DNA of 34,556 nt, taken from positions 1 to 34,556 of the forward strand of contig DASUWK010000042.1 in assembly GCA_036378435.1 (NCBI GenBank), read 5' to 3'. The notes under the pieces were generated by a model. The model did not search any database and had not been told where the DNA came from. It saw nothing but the letters and a program-made list of their open reading frames with translations. Position numbers and translations under genes: made by a program. The DNA is from DASUWK01 sp036378435 (lineage in GTDB: Bacteria > Chloroflexota > Dormibacteria > Dormibacterales > Dormibacteraceae). This document shows, one piece after another, positions 7,473 through 15,450 of this stretch (position 1 is the stretch's first letter; each line of letters opens with the position of its first letter).

Positions 7473-8694
7473 GAGCCGCCGCATGCTCCAGCGCCTCGAG
7501 CCGGCCGGCGATCGCTGGCTCGTGCTGTCGACGCTGTTCCTCTGCGCCTTCGGTCTCGTGATGGTGCTGAGCGCCAGCCAGGCCCTGGCCCTCCTGCAGC
7601 ACGCTTCGCCCTTCTACTACTTCGAAAGGCAGGCGGGATGGATGGTCCTCGGCTTCATCGCCCTCATCGCGCTGAGCCGCCTGGATCTCGACCGCGTCCG
7701 CCGGCGGGCGCCGCTCGCGGCGGCGGTGGTGGCCCTGCTCATGCTCGTCGTGCTGGTGCCGCACATCGGACTGCAGGTGAACGGAGCTCGCCGCTGGCTC
7801 TCGCTCGGGCCGCTCGGCACCGTGCAGCCCTCTGAGATCGGCAAGCTCGTCTTCGTCCTCTACATCGCGGACTGGATCGACCGCCGCGGGGAGCGGCTGC
7901 GCAGCTTCAGCGAGGGCACGCTGCCCTTCGCGCTGATCCTCGGCGGCATCCTGCTGCTGCTCCTGCTCCAGAAGGACCTGGGCACGGCCGTCATCACCGG
8001 AGCGATCCTGCTCGCGGCTTTCTTCACCGGCGGCGGGCGTCCCTCGCACCTGGTGCTGCTGGTCTGCGTCCTCGCTCTCGGGTTCGTCATCGCGACGGTG
8101 ATCGAGCCCTACCGCGCGGCTCGCCTGGCCTCGTTCGCGAATCCATTTGCCGACCGCCTCGGAGCCGGTTTCCAATCGACGCAGGGCTTGCTGGCGCTGG
8201 GCTCCGGCGGCATCACAGGCGTCGGCCTGGGGCACTCGGTGGAGAAATACCTATGGTTGCCGGAGGCCCACACCGACTTCATCTTCGCCATCGTGGGCGA
8301 GGAGACGGGCCTGATCGGCACGACGCTGCTCCTGGCGGGCTTCTGCGTCTTCACCGTGCGCGGCTACCGGATCGCGATGCGCGCCCCGGACCGGTACACG
8401 CTGATCGTGGCGGCCTCGGTGACCACCTGGATCGGCTTCCAGGCGCTGCTGAACATGGCGACGGTCACCGACACCCTGCCCATCACAGGCGTACCGCTGC
8501 CGTTCGTAAGCTACGGAGGCACCGCCGCGGCGACGACCATCGCGGCCGTCGGCGTTCTGCTCAACATCGCGGCCCAGGGCGTCCGAACCGGTCTCGCCCG
8601 GCAGCGGAGGATGGATGCGACTCTTGATATCGGGCGGCGCGACGGGCGGACATATAACCCCGGCGCTCGCGGTCGCGCAAGCGCTGCGCGCTGA
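7465..8694 (+). CDS. ftsW: Lipid II glycosyltransferase FtsW (SEDS family)
   Basis: FtsW polymerises lipid II into glycan strands at the septum together with FtsI. The 409-aa polytopic protein shows the SEDS signatures RRWLSLGPLGTVQPSEIGK, KDLGTAVI, the large extracytoplasmic block GLGHSVEKYLWLPEAHTDF with FAIVGEETGLIG, and VPLPFVSYGGTA near the end of the last helices. The ATG at 7465 overlaps murD; a second ATG at 7483 is a possible alternative. The last 26 codons, a basic hydrophilic tail after LLNIAAQGV, are read in a different frame across the start of murG, an 80-bp overlap that is unusually long for this operon. Confidence 0.95.
   Translation: MPESRRMLQRLEPAGDRWLVLSTLFLCAFGLVMVLSASQALALLQHASPFYYFERQAGWMVLGFIALIALSRLDLDRVRRRAPLAAAVVALLMLVVLVPHIGLQVNGARRWLSLGPLGTVQPSEIGKLVFVLYIADWIDRRGERLRSFSEGTLPFALILGGILLLLLLQKDLGTAVITGAILLAAFFTGGGRPSHLVLLVCVLALGFVIATVIEPYRAARLASFANPFADRLGAGFQSTQGLLALGSGGITGVGLGHSVEKYLWLPEAHTDFIFAIVGEETGLIGTTLLLAGFCVFTVRGYRIAMRAPDRYTLIVAASVTTWIGFQALLNMATVTDTLPITGVPLPFVSYGGTAAATTIAAVGVLLNIAAQGVRTGLARQRRMDATLDIGRRDGRTYNPGARGRASAAR
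8606..8610 (+). promoter_or_regulatory. Ribosome binding site of murG
   Basis: GGAGG lies inside the ftsW coding sequence, four bases before the ATG at 8615. This supports ATG 8615 as the murG start and thus the 80-bp overlap with ftsW. Confidence 0.7.
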
Positions 8695-9652
8695 GGAGCC
8701 CGACGCCGCGATCCTGCTCGTGGGCAAGCGCGGCGGCCCCGAGGAACGACAGGTGCCCGAGGCGGGCTTCGACCTGGAGACGGTGCGCGTCCAGGGCTTC
8801 GACCGCGACGCGCCCTGGCGCAACCTCGCCTTGCCGTTCGTCCTGCCGGGAGCGCTGGCGGAGGGACGGCGGATCGTGCGCGACTTCCGCCCGGACGTCG
8901 TCCTCGGCACCGGCGGCTATGTGATGGTGCCGGCGCTGAGCGCCGCGCGCCGTGCCGGGGTGCCCTATGTGCTGCTGGTGAGCGAGCCGCGCGGCCTGGC
9001 CAACCGTCTCTTCTATCGCCGGAGCGCCGCCGCCTGCCTCAGCCTGCCCGACCGCCACGGACGGGTCAGGTCTAAGCGCGTCGAGGTGACCGGGTTTCCG
9101 CTGCGCCCCGGGTTCCGGCCAGCCTCGCCCGCGGCGCCCCCGCGCCGGCTGCTCGTGCTGGGCGGCTCGTTGGGGGCGCGCAATCTCAACCGGGCCGTCT
9201 GGGGCGCCCTCGAAGGGCTGCTCCAGCGCTTCGACGAGGTCGTCCACGTCGCCGGCAGGCAGGCGGAGGCGGACCTGCCGGGCTACCAGCGACCGGGCTA
9301 TCGGGGAATGCTGTTCACCGATGAGATGCAGGAACTGATGGCCGCGGCCGACCTCGTCGTCAGCCGTGCCGGCGTCGGGACGATCTCCGAGATCACGGCC
9401 TGCGGCCTGCCCGCGGTCCTGGTGCCCGGCACTTTCGCCGGCGCCCACCAGGAGGACAACGCGGCCCTGCTGGCCGCTGAGGGCGCGGCGATCCGAGTCG
9501 GCGATTCCGAGCTGACGCCGGCACGGCTGCTCGAGGTGCTCGACTCGTTAACACCCGACCAGCTCCGCGCGATGGCCGCGGCCAGCGGCCGCCTCGGCAA
9601 GCCCGACGCGGCGCAGCGGGTGGTACAGGTGCTGCGCGAGGTGGCCGCTTGA
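8615..9652 (+). CDS. murG: UDP-N-acetylglucosamine--N-acetylmuramyl-pentapeptide pyrophosphoryl-undecaprenol GlcNAc transferase MurG
   Basis: MurG, a peripheral membrane GT-B enzyme, converts lipid I to lipid II by adding GlcNAc. The 345-aa protein begins MRLLISGGATGGHITPALA, the first glycine-rich loop. The second glycine loop is GGSLGARNLN, and the UDP-GlcNAc site is in SRAGVGTISEITACGLPAVLVP followed by HQEDNA. The start is fixed by the conserved N-terminus and an SD at 8606-8610. Its TGA overlaps the TTG start of murC (TTGA), indicating translational coupling. The length is slightly below the usual 350-360 aa. Confidence 0.95.
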   Translation: MRLLISGGATGGHITPALAVAQALRAEEPDAAILLVGKRGGPEERQVPEAGFDLETVRVQGFDRDAPWRNLALPFVLPGALAEGRRIVRDFRPDVVLGTGGYVMVPALSAARRAGVPYVLLVSEPRGLANRLFYRRSAAACLSLPDRHGRVRSKRVEVTGFPLRPGFRPASPAAPPRRLLVLGGSLGARNLNRAVWGALEGLLQRFDEVVHVAGRQAEADLPGYQRPGYRGMLFTDEMQELMAAADLVVSRAGVGTISEITACGLPAVLVPGTFAGAHQEDNAALLAAEGAAIRVGDSELTPARLLEVLDSLTPDQLRAMAAASGRLGKPDAAQRVVQVLREVAA

Positions 9653-10941
9653 AGGTCCACCTGGTGGGCGTCGCCGGCGCCGGCGTCTCGGCTCTGGCGC
9701 GGATCTATCTGACGCGCGGCGACGAGGTCAGCGGCTGCGACATCCGGGAGCTCCCCATCACGGAGGAGCTGGCCGCCGAAGGCGCCTCGATCACGACGAG
9801 CGGGCAGTCGCCCACGCACGTCCGCGGCGTCGACCTGGTCGCCTATGGCGGCCAGACGCAGCCAGACCACGAGGAGCTGGAGGCGGCCCGAGCCGGTGGC
9901 GCCGTCGTGCGCAGTCGCGCGGAGGCGCTGTCCGACCTCATCGCGGACTCCGAGAGCTCGATCGCCGTCGCGGGCAGCCACGGCAAGACGACGACCGCGT
10001 ACATGGTCGGGCACATCCTCGGGGCGGCCGGCTGGGATCCGACGCTCTACGTGGGCGACCACTCCACGCACTCGCGCTACGGCCGCGGCGGCTGGATCGT
10101 CGCCGAGGTCGACGAGTCCGACGGCACGCTCATGCTCCATCACCCCAAGCACGCGATCGTGACCAACGCCGACTTCGACCACGCGACCTTCTTCGTCGAC
10201 GTCGAGGCGGTGCGCGCTCACTTCGCCGAGTGGCTGGCGCGCCTGCCGGACGACGGACTGGCGCTCGTGTGCGCGGATGACGAATTCCTGCCCCAGGTAG
10301 CCACAGCCGCCCGCTTGGTCACCTACGGCTTTGCCGAGAGCGCGGACTACCGGATCGAGGATCATCGCCCGGCGCGGCTGTGGCATCGCGGAGAGGAGCT
10401 GGGCGTGATCGCGGTCAGCCAGCCGGGCCGCCACAACCGGCAGAACGCCGCGGGGGCGGCCGCGCTCTGCCTCGAGCTCGGGGTGCCGTTCGAAACCGTC
10501 AAGCGGGCCCTCGAGAGCTATCCCGGCGCGCACCGCAGGCTGGAGTTCGTGGGCGAGTTCCGGGGGGCCCGTGTCTATGACGATTACGGCCACCACCCGA
10601 CGGAGATCGCCGCGGTGAAAGACGCGGTTCGCGAGGCCCACCCCGGGCGCATGGTCATGGTCGTTCAGCCCGCTCGCTACAGCCGGTTGAAGGCGCTGCT
10701 GCCGCGCTACGTCGAGGTGCTCCGGGATGTCGCGCCGCTGGTTGTGACCGAGGTCTACGCCTCCGGCGAAGCGCCCAACGGGGCCTCCGGCCGCCAGCTG
10801 GCGGAGCTGGTCGGAGCCCGCTACGCGCCCGACCTCGACGCTGCGCGGCAAGCCGTGGAGGAGATCGCCGAGCGCGGCGACTGGGTGGTGCTGGTCGGCC
10901 TGGGCGACATCTGGAAGGTCGGGCGTGCTCTTGTCGGCTGA
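9649..10941 (+). CDS. murC: UDP-N-acetylmuramate--L-alanine ligase MurC
   Basis: MurC adds L-Ala to UDP-MurNAc, the first amino acid of the stem peptide. The 430-aa protein opens with a Rossmann nucleotide motif (HLVGVAGAGVSALA), followed by the ATP loop AGSHGKTTTAYM (G109 to T114) typical of MurC, EVDESDGT, TNADFDHA and the C-terminal YDDYGHHPTEIAAV. It lacks any fused MurB or Ddl domain. TTG at 9649 is inferred as the start because it directly precedes the Rossmann strand and overlaps the murG stop by 4 bp. MurC overlaps murB by 17 bp at its 3' end. Confidence 0.95.
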   Translation: MKVHLVGVAGAGVSALARIYLTRGDEVSGCDIRELPITEELAAEGASITTSGQSPTHVRGVDLVAYGGQTQPDHEELEAARAGGAVVRSRAEALSDLIADSESSIAVAGSHGKTTTAYMVGHILGAAGWDPTLYVGDHSTHSRYGRGGWIVAEVDESDGTLMLHHPKHAIVTNADFDHATFFVDVEAVRAHFAEWLARLPDDGLALVCADDEFLPQVATAARLVTYGFAESADYRIEDHRPARLWHRGEELGVIAVSQPGRHNRQNAAGAAALCLELGVPFETVKRALESYPGAHRRLEFVGEFRGARVYDDYGHHPTEIAAVKDAVREAHPGRMVMVVQPARYSRLKALLPRYVEVLRDVAPLVVTEVYASGEAPNGASGRQLAELVGARYAPDLDAARQAVEEIAERGDWVVLVGLGDIWKVGRALVG

Positions 10942-11794
10942 GATCCCGGGCGCGGTCCGCGACCACCCGCTGGCCAAGCACACGTCGTTCAACATCGGCG
11001 GCTCCGCGGACTGGTTCCTCGAGACCGGCGACCTCGAGTCCGTGACCAGGCTCGGCGTGCCCTTCCGTGTGATCGGTGCGGGCACCAACCTGCTGGTCTC
11101 TGACGCCGGGGTCGAAGGCCTGGTCGTGCGCTGCGTCTCGCGGAGCCACGAGGTGCGCGGCACCCGCATCTGGGCCGAGGCCGGGCTGAAGATGATGCGG
11201 CTCGCCCGTATCGCCGCGGACCACAACCTGACCGGCTTCGAGTGGGCGATCGGGGTCCCGGGCGCCGTCGCGGGCGCGGTGTATCAGAACGCGGGCTGCT
11301 GGGGGCGCGAGCTCAAGGACGTGCTGGTCGAGGCAGATGGCCTGACCCCGGATGGGAAGCGGGTGACGTGGACGCCGGCCGACCTCGAGCTCGGCTACCG
11401 GCGCTCGGCTCTCCGCCACGGCGCGCTGCGCGGCCACGTCGTCACCGGCATGGTCATCCAGCTGGAGCGGGGCGACGGGGCGGCCTCCCGCGCCCGGATG
11501 GCCGAGCTCACAGCGGAGCGCGAGCGAACCCAGCCCATCAAGACCAAGAACTGCGGCAGCGTGTTCATCAACCCGGACGGTGACTCCGCCGGCCGCCTGG
11601 TGGAGGCCGCGGGTCTCAAGGGGGCGGAAGAGGGCGCGGCGCAGATCTCACCGGTGCACGCCAACTTCATCGTCAACCGCGGTGGCGCCAGGGCAGCGGA
11701 CGTGTGGAAGCTGATCGAGCGTGCGCAGGCGGCCGTGCGCGGCCAGTTCGGCGTCGAACTCGAGATCGAAGTCGAGAGGTTGGGTCGGTGGTGA
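10925..11794 (+). CDS. murB: UDP-N-acetylenolpyruvoylglucosamine reductase MurB
   Basis: MurB is the FAD/NADPH enzyme that reduces UDP-GlcNAc-enolpyruvate to UDP-MurNAc. The 289-aa protein has the start HTSFNIGGSADWF, the FAD-binding GAGTNLLVSD, GVPGAVAGAVYQNAGCWG, and the catalytic serine S212 in KNCGSVFINP. AGLKGAEEGAAQISPVHANF and a C-terminal GVELEIEVERLG with the expected acidic residue follow. The short C-terminal region without a Tyr loop fits type II MurB. GTG 10925 lies inside the end of murC and is the only start giving the complete N-terminus. The stop is one base before the ddl start. Confidence 0.94.
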   Translation: MLLSAEIPGAVRDHPLAKHTSFNIGGSADWFLETGDLESVTRLGVPFRVIGAGTNLLVSDAGVEGLVVRCVSRSHEVRGTRIWAEAGLKMMRLARIAADHNLTGFEWAIGVPGAVAGAVYQNAGCWGRELKDVLVEADGLTPDGKRVTWTPADLELGYRRSALRHGALRGHVVTGMVIQLERGDGAASRARMAELTAERERTQPIKTKNCGSVFINPDGDSAGRLVEAAGLKGAEEGAAQISPVHANFIVNRGGARAADVWKLIERAQAAVRGQFGVELEIEVERLGRW

Positions 11795-11795
11795 C

Positions 11796-12734
11796 ATGCG
11801 TGTAGCCGTCCTGGCCGGCGGGCGCTCAGCCGAGCGCGAGGTCTCACTGCGGTCGGGCGCCCAGGTCGGCGGCGCTCTGCGGGAGGCGGGGCACGAGCCG
11901 GAGCTGGTCGACCTCGACGAGCACACCTGGGACGTGCTTCGCGACGGCCGCTTCGACGTCGTCTTCATCGCGCTCCACGGCCGCTTCGGCGAGGACGGCA
12001 CCGTCCAGGGCATGCTCGAGCTGCTCGGCATCCCGTACACGGGCTGCGGCGTCCTCGCCAGCGCACTCTGTCTCGACAAGCCCCTCGCCAGCCGCCTGCT
12101 GCGCGACGAGGGCTTCGCCATCCCCGACTTCATCGAGGTCGACGGCGACGAGGCGCGCACCGGGCTGCCGCCCGAGGTCGAGAGCGGCAGTCTCGGCTGG
12201 CCCCTCGTCGTCAAACCGGCGCGCGAGGGCTCGACCATCGGCCTGACCATCGCGGCGAATGCAGACGCGGCTGCGGACGGCATCCGCCTCGCCGCCGGTT
12301 ACGACCGGCGCGTGGTCTGTCAGCGGTTCGTCGCGGGCGTCGAGGTGACGCTCGGGGTGCTGCAAGCGCCCGAGCTGGAGGTCCTGCCCAGCCTCGAGAT
12401 CGTCTCCGAGAACCCGGTTTACGACTACGAGGCCAAGTACACGGAAGGTCGCAGCCGCCACATCATCCCGGCCCGCATCCCAGCTGAGGCGCGGGAGGCG
12501 TGCGCAGACGTCGCCGCGCGCGCGTTCCAGCTGTTCGGGTGCGATGGGATGGCGCGGGTGGACCTGATCGTCGACGAGCAGCAGGTGCCGTGGGTGCTCG
12601 AGGTCAACACGGTGCCAGGGCTGACCGAGCTGTCGCTCTTACCGGACGCAGCCCGGGCCGCGGGGATCCAGTTTCCCGACCTGTGCGACCGGCTCGTACG
12701 TCACGGCGCCGGCCGTTTCGAGCGCCGGCTCTAG
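11796..12734 (+). CDS. ddl: D-alanine--D-alanine ligase Ddl
   Basis: Ddl makes the D-Ala-D-Ala dipeptide used by MurF. The 312-aa ATP-grasp protein begins MRVAVLAGGRSAEREVSLRS, with the family glycine/serine loop. It has HGRFGEDGTVQGMLELLGIPYTG in the central domain, VVKPAREGSTIG for ATP, and the C-terminal EVNTVPGLTELSLLP metal and substrate site. YDYEAKY carries the tyrosine associated with D-Ala-D-Ala rather than D-Ala-D-Ser or D-Ala-D-Lac synthesis. The ATG at 11796 follows the murB TGA by one base; a longer in-frame form would lie wholly inside murB and adds no conserved residues. Confidence 0.95.
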   Translation: MRVAVLAGGRSAEREVSLRSGAQVGGALREAGHEPELVDLDEHTWDVLRDGRFDVVFIALHGRFGEDGTVQGMLELLGIPYTGCGVLASALCLDKPLASRLLRDEGFAIPDFIEVDGDEARTGLPPEVESGSLGWPLVVKPAREGSTIGLTIAANADAAADGIRLAAGYDRRVVCQRFVAGVEVTLGVLQAPELEVLPSLEIVSENPVYDYEAKYTEGRSRHIIPARIPAEAREACADVAARAFQLFGCDGMARVDLIVDEQQVPWVLEVNTVPGLTELSLLPDAARAAGIQFPDLCDRLVRHGAGRFERRL

Positions 12735-12736
12735 CT

Positions 12737-13660
12737 TTGCGGTCGCGCCGGCGACGCAGTCTGCCGCGCCGGTCGTGGCGCGGCCCGCTGGAGCCGGGAG
12801 TGCCCATCTCGCGGCTCGAGTGGTCGCGGCAGGAGCAGGAGCCGCGTCACCCTGCCGCCGGGCGCCGCGCTCTGGCCGTCGCCGGGGTGGTCCTCGAGGG
12901 GCTTCTGCTGGCCTGGCTGCTGCTCGGGTCGGCCTTGAGGGTCACGCAGGTCGCGGTGACGGGCAATCAGCATCTGACCGCGGCGGAGGTGCGCGCGGCG
13001 TCCGGGCTATCGAGCCGGCCTTCTGTGATCGGACTCGACGTTGATACGATCCGCCGCAAATTGCTGCAGCTGCCGTGGGTCCGCGCCGCCACCGTGACTC
13101 CTGAGCTGCCTTCCAGCGTTCTGATCGACGTCCAGGAGTGGCGCGCCGTGGCCGCCTACAAAGTGGGAGCCTCGTACTACCTGCTCAACGGCGAAGCCAC
13201 CGTCCTGGAGCAGGTACCGCCCGCGCCAGGCATCCTGGAGATCGACGGCCCGTCCAAGCCGCTGCCGCACCCGGGCGCCAAGGCCATCGACACCGAGCTG
13301 CTCTCGGCGCTGGTCAACCTGGCGCGCGCCTTTCCGCTGGCGACGGGGGAGAGCGTGGCGCGGTTTCAGATCGACGACTGCGGCGATCTCAAGCTCTTCG
13401 CTTCCAGCGGCTTCACCGTGATGTTCGGCCGCGTCCTCACGCCAGAGGAGTTCAGCAGCCTGCAGCAGAAGCTCGACGCGCTGGCGGCTCTGCGCGGCAG
13501 CGTCGATTTCGCCTCCAAGGACCTCGACTACGTCAACGTTGAGAACCCCTCCGCGCCGGCAGTCCACCTCCACTCGTCCAAGCCTCCGCCGCCATCACCA
13601 GGCGCGACACCGCAGGCGTCGCCGAGCCCGCAGGGCATCGAGGTGATCGGATGCCAGTGA
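12737..13660 (+). CDS. ftsQ: Cell division protein FtsQ/DivIB
   Basis: FtsQ is a bitopic divisome scaffold that binds FtsB/FtsL. From TTG 12737 the protein has 307 aa: an Arg-rich cytoplasmic tail, one transmembrane segment (AVAGVVLEGLLLAWLLLGSA), and a POTRA domain starting LRVTQVAVTGNQHLTAAEV with LQLPWVRAATVTPELPSSVLI. The beta domain follows, containing YYLLNGEATVL and FTVMFGR, and then a Pro/Ser-rich C-terminal tail. The start is uncertain: TTG 12737 is 2 bp after the ddl stop, but GTG 12800 has GGAG (12790-12793) at good spacing and would give 286 aa. Both keep every conserved part. The gene overlaps sbp by 10 bp. Confidence 0.88.
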   Translation: MRSRRRRSLPRRSWRGPLEPGVPISRLEWSRQEQEPRHPAAGRRALAVAGVVLEGLLLAWLLLGSALRVTQVAVTGNQHLTAAEVRAASGLSSRPSVIGLDVDTIRRKLLQLPWVRAATVTPELPSSVLIDVQEWRAVAAYKVGASYYLLNGEATVLEQVPPAPGILEIDGPSKPLPHPGAKAIDTELLSALVNLARAFPLATGESVARFQIDDCGDLKLFASSGFTVMFGRVLTPEEFSSLQQKLDALAALRGSVDFASKDLDYVNVENPSAPAVHLHSSKPPPPSPGATPQASPSPQGIEVIGCQ

Positions 13661-13983
13661 TCCTCATCGTCCTCGTCGCCGCGGCCGTCGGGCTCGCGCT
13701 GGGGCTGCTGTCGCCGGTGACCATCCCCGTGGCCTACGCGCGCTACACCGCCGTGGCGCTGCTGGCGGCGCTGGATTCGATCTTCGGCGCCTTCAAGGCC
13801 TACCTGGCCGGCACGTTCGAGCCCCGCGTGTTCATCTCCGGTCTGGTGACCAACATGGCCCTGGCCGGCGGGCTCACGTGGGTCGGCGACAAGCTGGGCG
13901 TCGACCTGTCGATCGCGGCGATCGTCGCCTTCGGCGTGCGGATCTTCAACAACCTCGGCGCGATCCGCCGGCACTACCTCTGA
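13651..13983 (+). CDS. sbp: Small basic protein (DUF1290 family) membrane protein
   Basis: This 110-aa protein has an N-terminal hydrophobic helix (LIVLVAAAVGLALGLLSPVTIP), then YTAVALLAALDSIFGAFKAYL. Two further hydrophobic stretches follow, ending in FNNLGAIRRHYL. This matches the small basic protein family often placed next to ftsQ, ftsA or DUF881 genes in Gram-positive dcw clusters. Its biochemical role is not established; a part in the division membrane complex is inferred from context. ATG 13651 lies inside the ftsQ stop region, so translation is probably coupled. It ends the first dcw block. Confidence 0.88.
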   Translation: MPVILIVLVAAAVGLALGLLSPVTIPVAYARYTAVALLAALDSIFGAFKAYLAGTFEPRVFISGLVTNMALAGGLTWVGDKLGVDLSIAAIVAFGVRIFNNLGAIRRHYL

Positions 13984-13989
13984 GAGGGA

Positions 13990-14012
13990 CCCTCCCCGCG
14001 GCGCGGGGAGGG
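13990..14012. terminator. Hairpin between convergent sbp and htrA-like gene
   Basis: CCCTCCCCGC (13990-13999) pairs perfectly with GCGGGGAGGG (14003-14012) around a 3-base loop. It lies 6 bp after the sbp stop and 18 bp before the stop of the minus-strand protease gene. A bidirectional terminator is likely from position, although no T-run is present on either side. Confidence 0.65.
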
Positions 14013-14030
14013 CCAGGGAGGGGCCTGCGC

Positions 14031-14981
14031 TCAGCCGGTCAGCTCGGTCGGGACCACCGGCAGCTTGCGCAGCGCACCGCGCCGGACGATGCCAAGCTCC
14101 GCCGCGCGGCCGATCGCCGCCGCGACCATCAGCCGCTGGAGGTCGCCGGCCTTGGCCACCTCTCTGCCGTCCAGCTCGACGATGATGTCCCGCGCCCGGA
14201 CGCCGGCCTGCTCGGCCGGGCTGCCCGCGACAACCTCGACGACCTCGATTCCCGCCTTGTGACCAACGCGGTCGGCGACCGCCGGCGGCAGCCGCCGCGC
14301 CGCCCCGGCAATGCCGAGGTAGGCCCGCCGCACGCGCCCGTCCCGCATCAGCGCGGAGAGGATCAGCTCGGTGGTCGCGTTGATCGGCACCGCCAGGCCA
14401 AGGCCGACGCCGGCCACCGCCGTGTTGACGCCGACGACCCGCGACCGGCTGTCCGCCAGCGCGCCCCCGGAATTCCCGGGGTTGAGGGCCGCGTCAGTCT
14501 GGATCACGTTCTCGACGACGCGGCGAGGGCCGCCGTTGCCCGTCGTGAGCGAGCGGCCCAACGCGCTGACCACGCCGGCGGTGACGGAGCCGGCGAAGCC
14601 GAGGGGGTTGCCGACGGCGACTACCAGCTGCCCGACGCGCAGCCGGTCGGCGTCGCCGAGCTGGACCGGGACCAAGGACGCGCGCACGCGCACGACTCCG
14701 AGGTCGGACAGCGGGTCCGAGCCGACCGTCTCGAACTCGTGCTCCTCGCCGTCGGGGAAGGCGGCCGTGCCGCCACGCGACCCGTCGACGACGTGCGCGG
14801 AGGTGACGAGGTAGCCGTCAGGCGTGAGCGCGAAGGCGGAACCGCCGCCCTCGCCGCGCCCGCGGCGAACGCGGAGATTGGCGACCGACGGCAGGAGCCG
14901 CTCGGCCACCGTGGTGACGACGGAGGAGTAGGCGTCGAGCGCCTCCTCCTCCGCCGGAAGAACGTCCAGCTGGGCTGCCAT
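14031..14981 (-). CDS. HtrA/DegP-like trypsin-type serine protease with PDZ domain
   Basis: This 316-aa protein carries a chymotrypsin-fold protease followed by a PDZ domain. The triad is visible: H63 in TSAHVVDG, D93 in DPLSDLGVVRV and S171 in NPGNSGGAL. The PDZ region begins near RRAYLGIAG and contains GSPAEQAGVRARDIIVELDG. HtrA proteins degrade or refold damaged envelope proteins, but with the start chosen here there is no signal peptide or membrane anchor, so a cytoplasmic location or unusual export is implied. ATG 14981 is chosen because GAGGA lies 8 bases upstream; a longer frame to 15077 would run into the upstream gene. It is the second gene of a minus-strand pair, 22 bp after the 126-aa gene. 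Confidence 0.9.
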   Translation of the reverse strand: MAAQLDVLPAEEEALDAYSSVVTTVAERLLPSVANLRVRRGRGEGGGSAFALTPDGYLVTSAHVVDGSRGGTAAFPDGEEHEFETVGSDPLSDLGVVRVRASLVPVQLGDADRLRVGQLVVAVGNPLGFAGSVTAGVVSALGRSLTTGNGGPRRVVENVIQTDAALNPGNSGGALADSRSRVVGVNTAVAGVGLGLAVPINATTELILSALMRDGRVRRAYLGIAGAARRLPPAVADRVGHKAGIEVVEVVAGSPAEQAGVRARDIIVELDGREVAKAGDLQRLMVAAAIGRAAELGIVRRGALRKLPVVPTELTG

Positions 14982-15003
14982 CTCGAATGTCCTCGAAAGC
15001 CGC

Positions 15004-15384
15004 CTAGAAGGTGTGGGTGGCCCCGCGGCCGTGGTGGCCGCGCCGCCCCCGCGAGCCCGTCGTCCGCCCTGAGCCACCTTGGGTGAAGCGCTTGGTCACG
15101 CCGCCCAGGACAGCGCCCCAGGTGACGTACTTCTCGAAGCGCTCCTCGGCCTCGCGTGCGATCCCGATACGCTCGCCGCGCGTCTCATCGCGGAAGCGAG
15201 CGATGCGGCCGGCCGCGAAGCTCTCGCGAGCCGCCTCGTCCCCGGTGGGGAGAGAGTCCTCGGGCAGCTTCCCGAGGACCACGATCTGGTCGTCCTCGAT
15301 CGTGATGTCCGCTCCCGAAAACCAGCCGTCCGGGAGCCTTCCGGCAAACCAACCCTGTATCGACGAAACGTCTGCTGTGCTCAT
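15004..15384 (-). CDS. Conserved-looking hypothetical protein, 126 aa
   Basis: I do not recognise a named family. The first half (QGWFAGRLPDGWFSGADITI, then a DDQIVVLGKLPED strand) looks like a small beta-rich domain. It is followed by a charged helical region rich in Arg and Glu (FRDETRGERIGIAREAEERF) and a low-complexity Gly/Arg/His tail. There are no membrane segments or signal peptide. The gene sits 22 bp upstream of the protease gene on the same strand and probably shares its transcript, suggesting a linked role. ATG 15384 has no SD; a possible -10 (TAATCT on the minus strand, 15398-15393) would place transcription start only a few bases before the ATG, so the mRNA may be leaderless. Confidence 0.75.
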   Translation of the reverse strand: MSTADVSSIQGWFAGRLPDGWFSGADITIEDDQIVVLGKLPEDSLPTGDEAARESFAAGRIARFRDETRGERIGIAREAEERFEKYVTWGAVLGGVTKRFTQGGSGRTTGSRGRRGHHGRGATHTF

Positions 15385-15392
15385 GAATTACA

Positions 15393-15421
15393 AGATTACA
15401 CCGTTGCTGACGTGGCTAAAC
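15393..15421 (-). promoter_or_regulatory. Possible promoter of the minus-strand unknown gene/protease pair
   Basis: Reading the minus strand, TAATCT occupies 15398-15393 as a -10-like hexamer and TTTAGC at 15420-15415 is a weak -35 with a 16-bp spacer. The start codon at 15384 follows about 9 bases after the -10, consistent with a leaderless or near-leaderless transcript. Confidence 0.35.
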
Positions 15422-15450
15422 ATCGAGGTTTCGCATAGCATCCGGGCCTG

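Noticed and set aside
9298..11226. A 642-codon minus-strand open frame
   Set aside because: It is antisense to murG, murC and murB, which are certain. Long antisense frames are expected in high-GC DNA.
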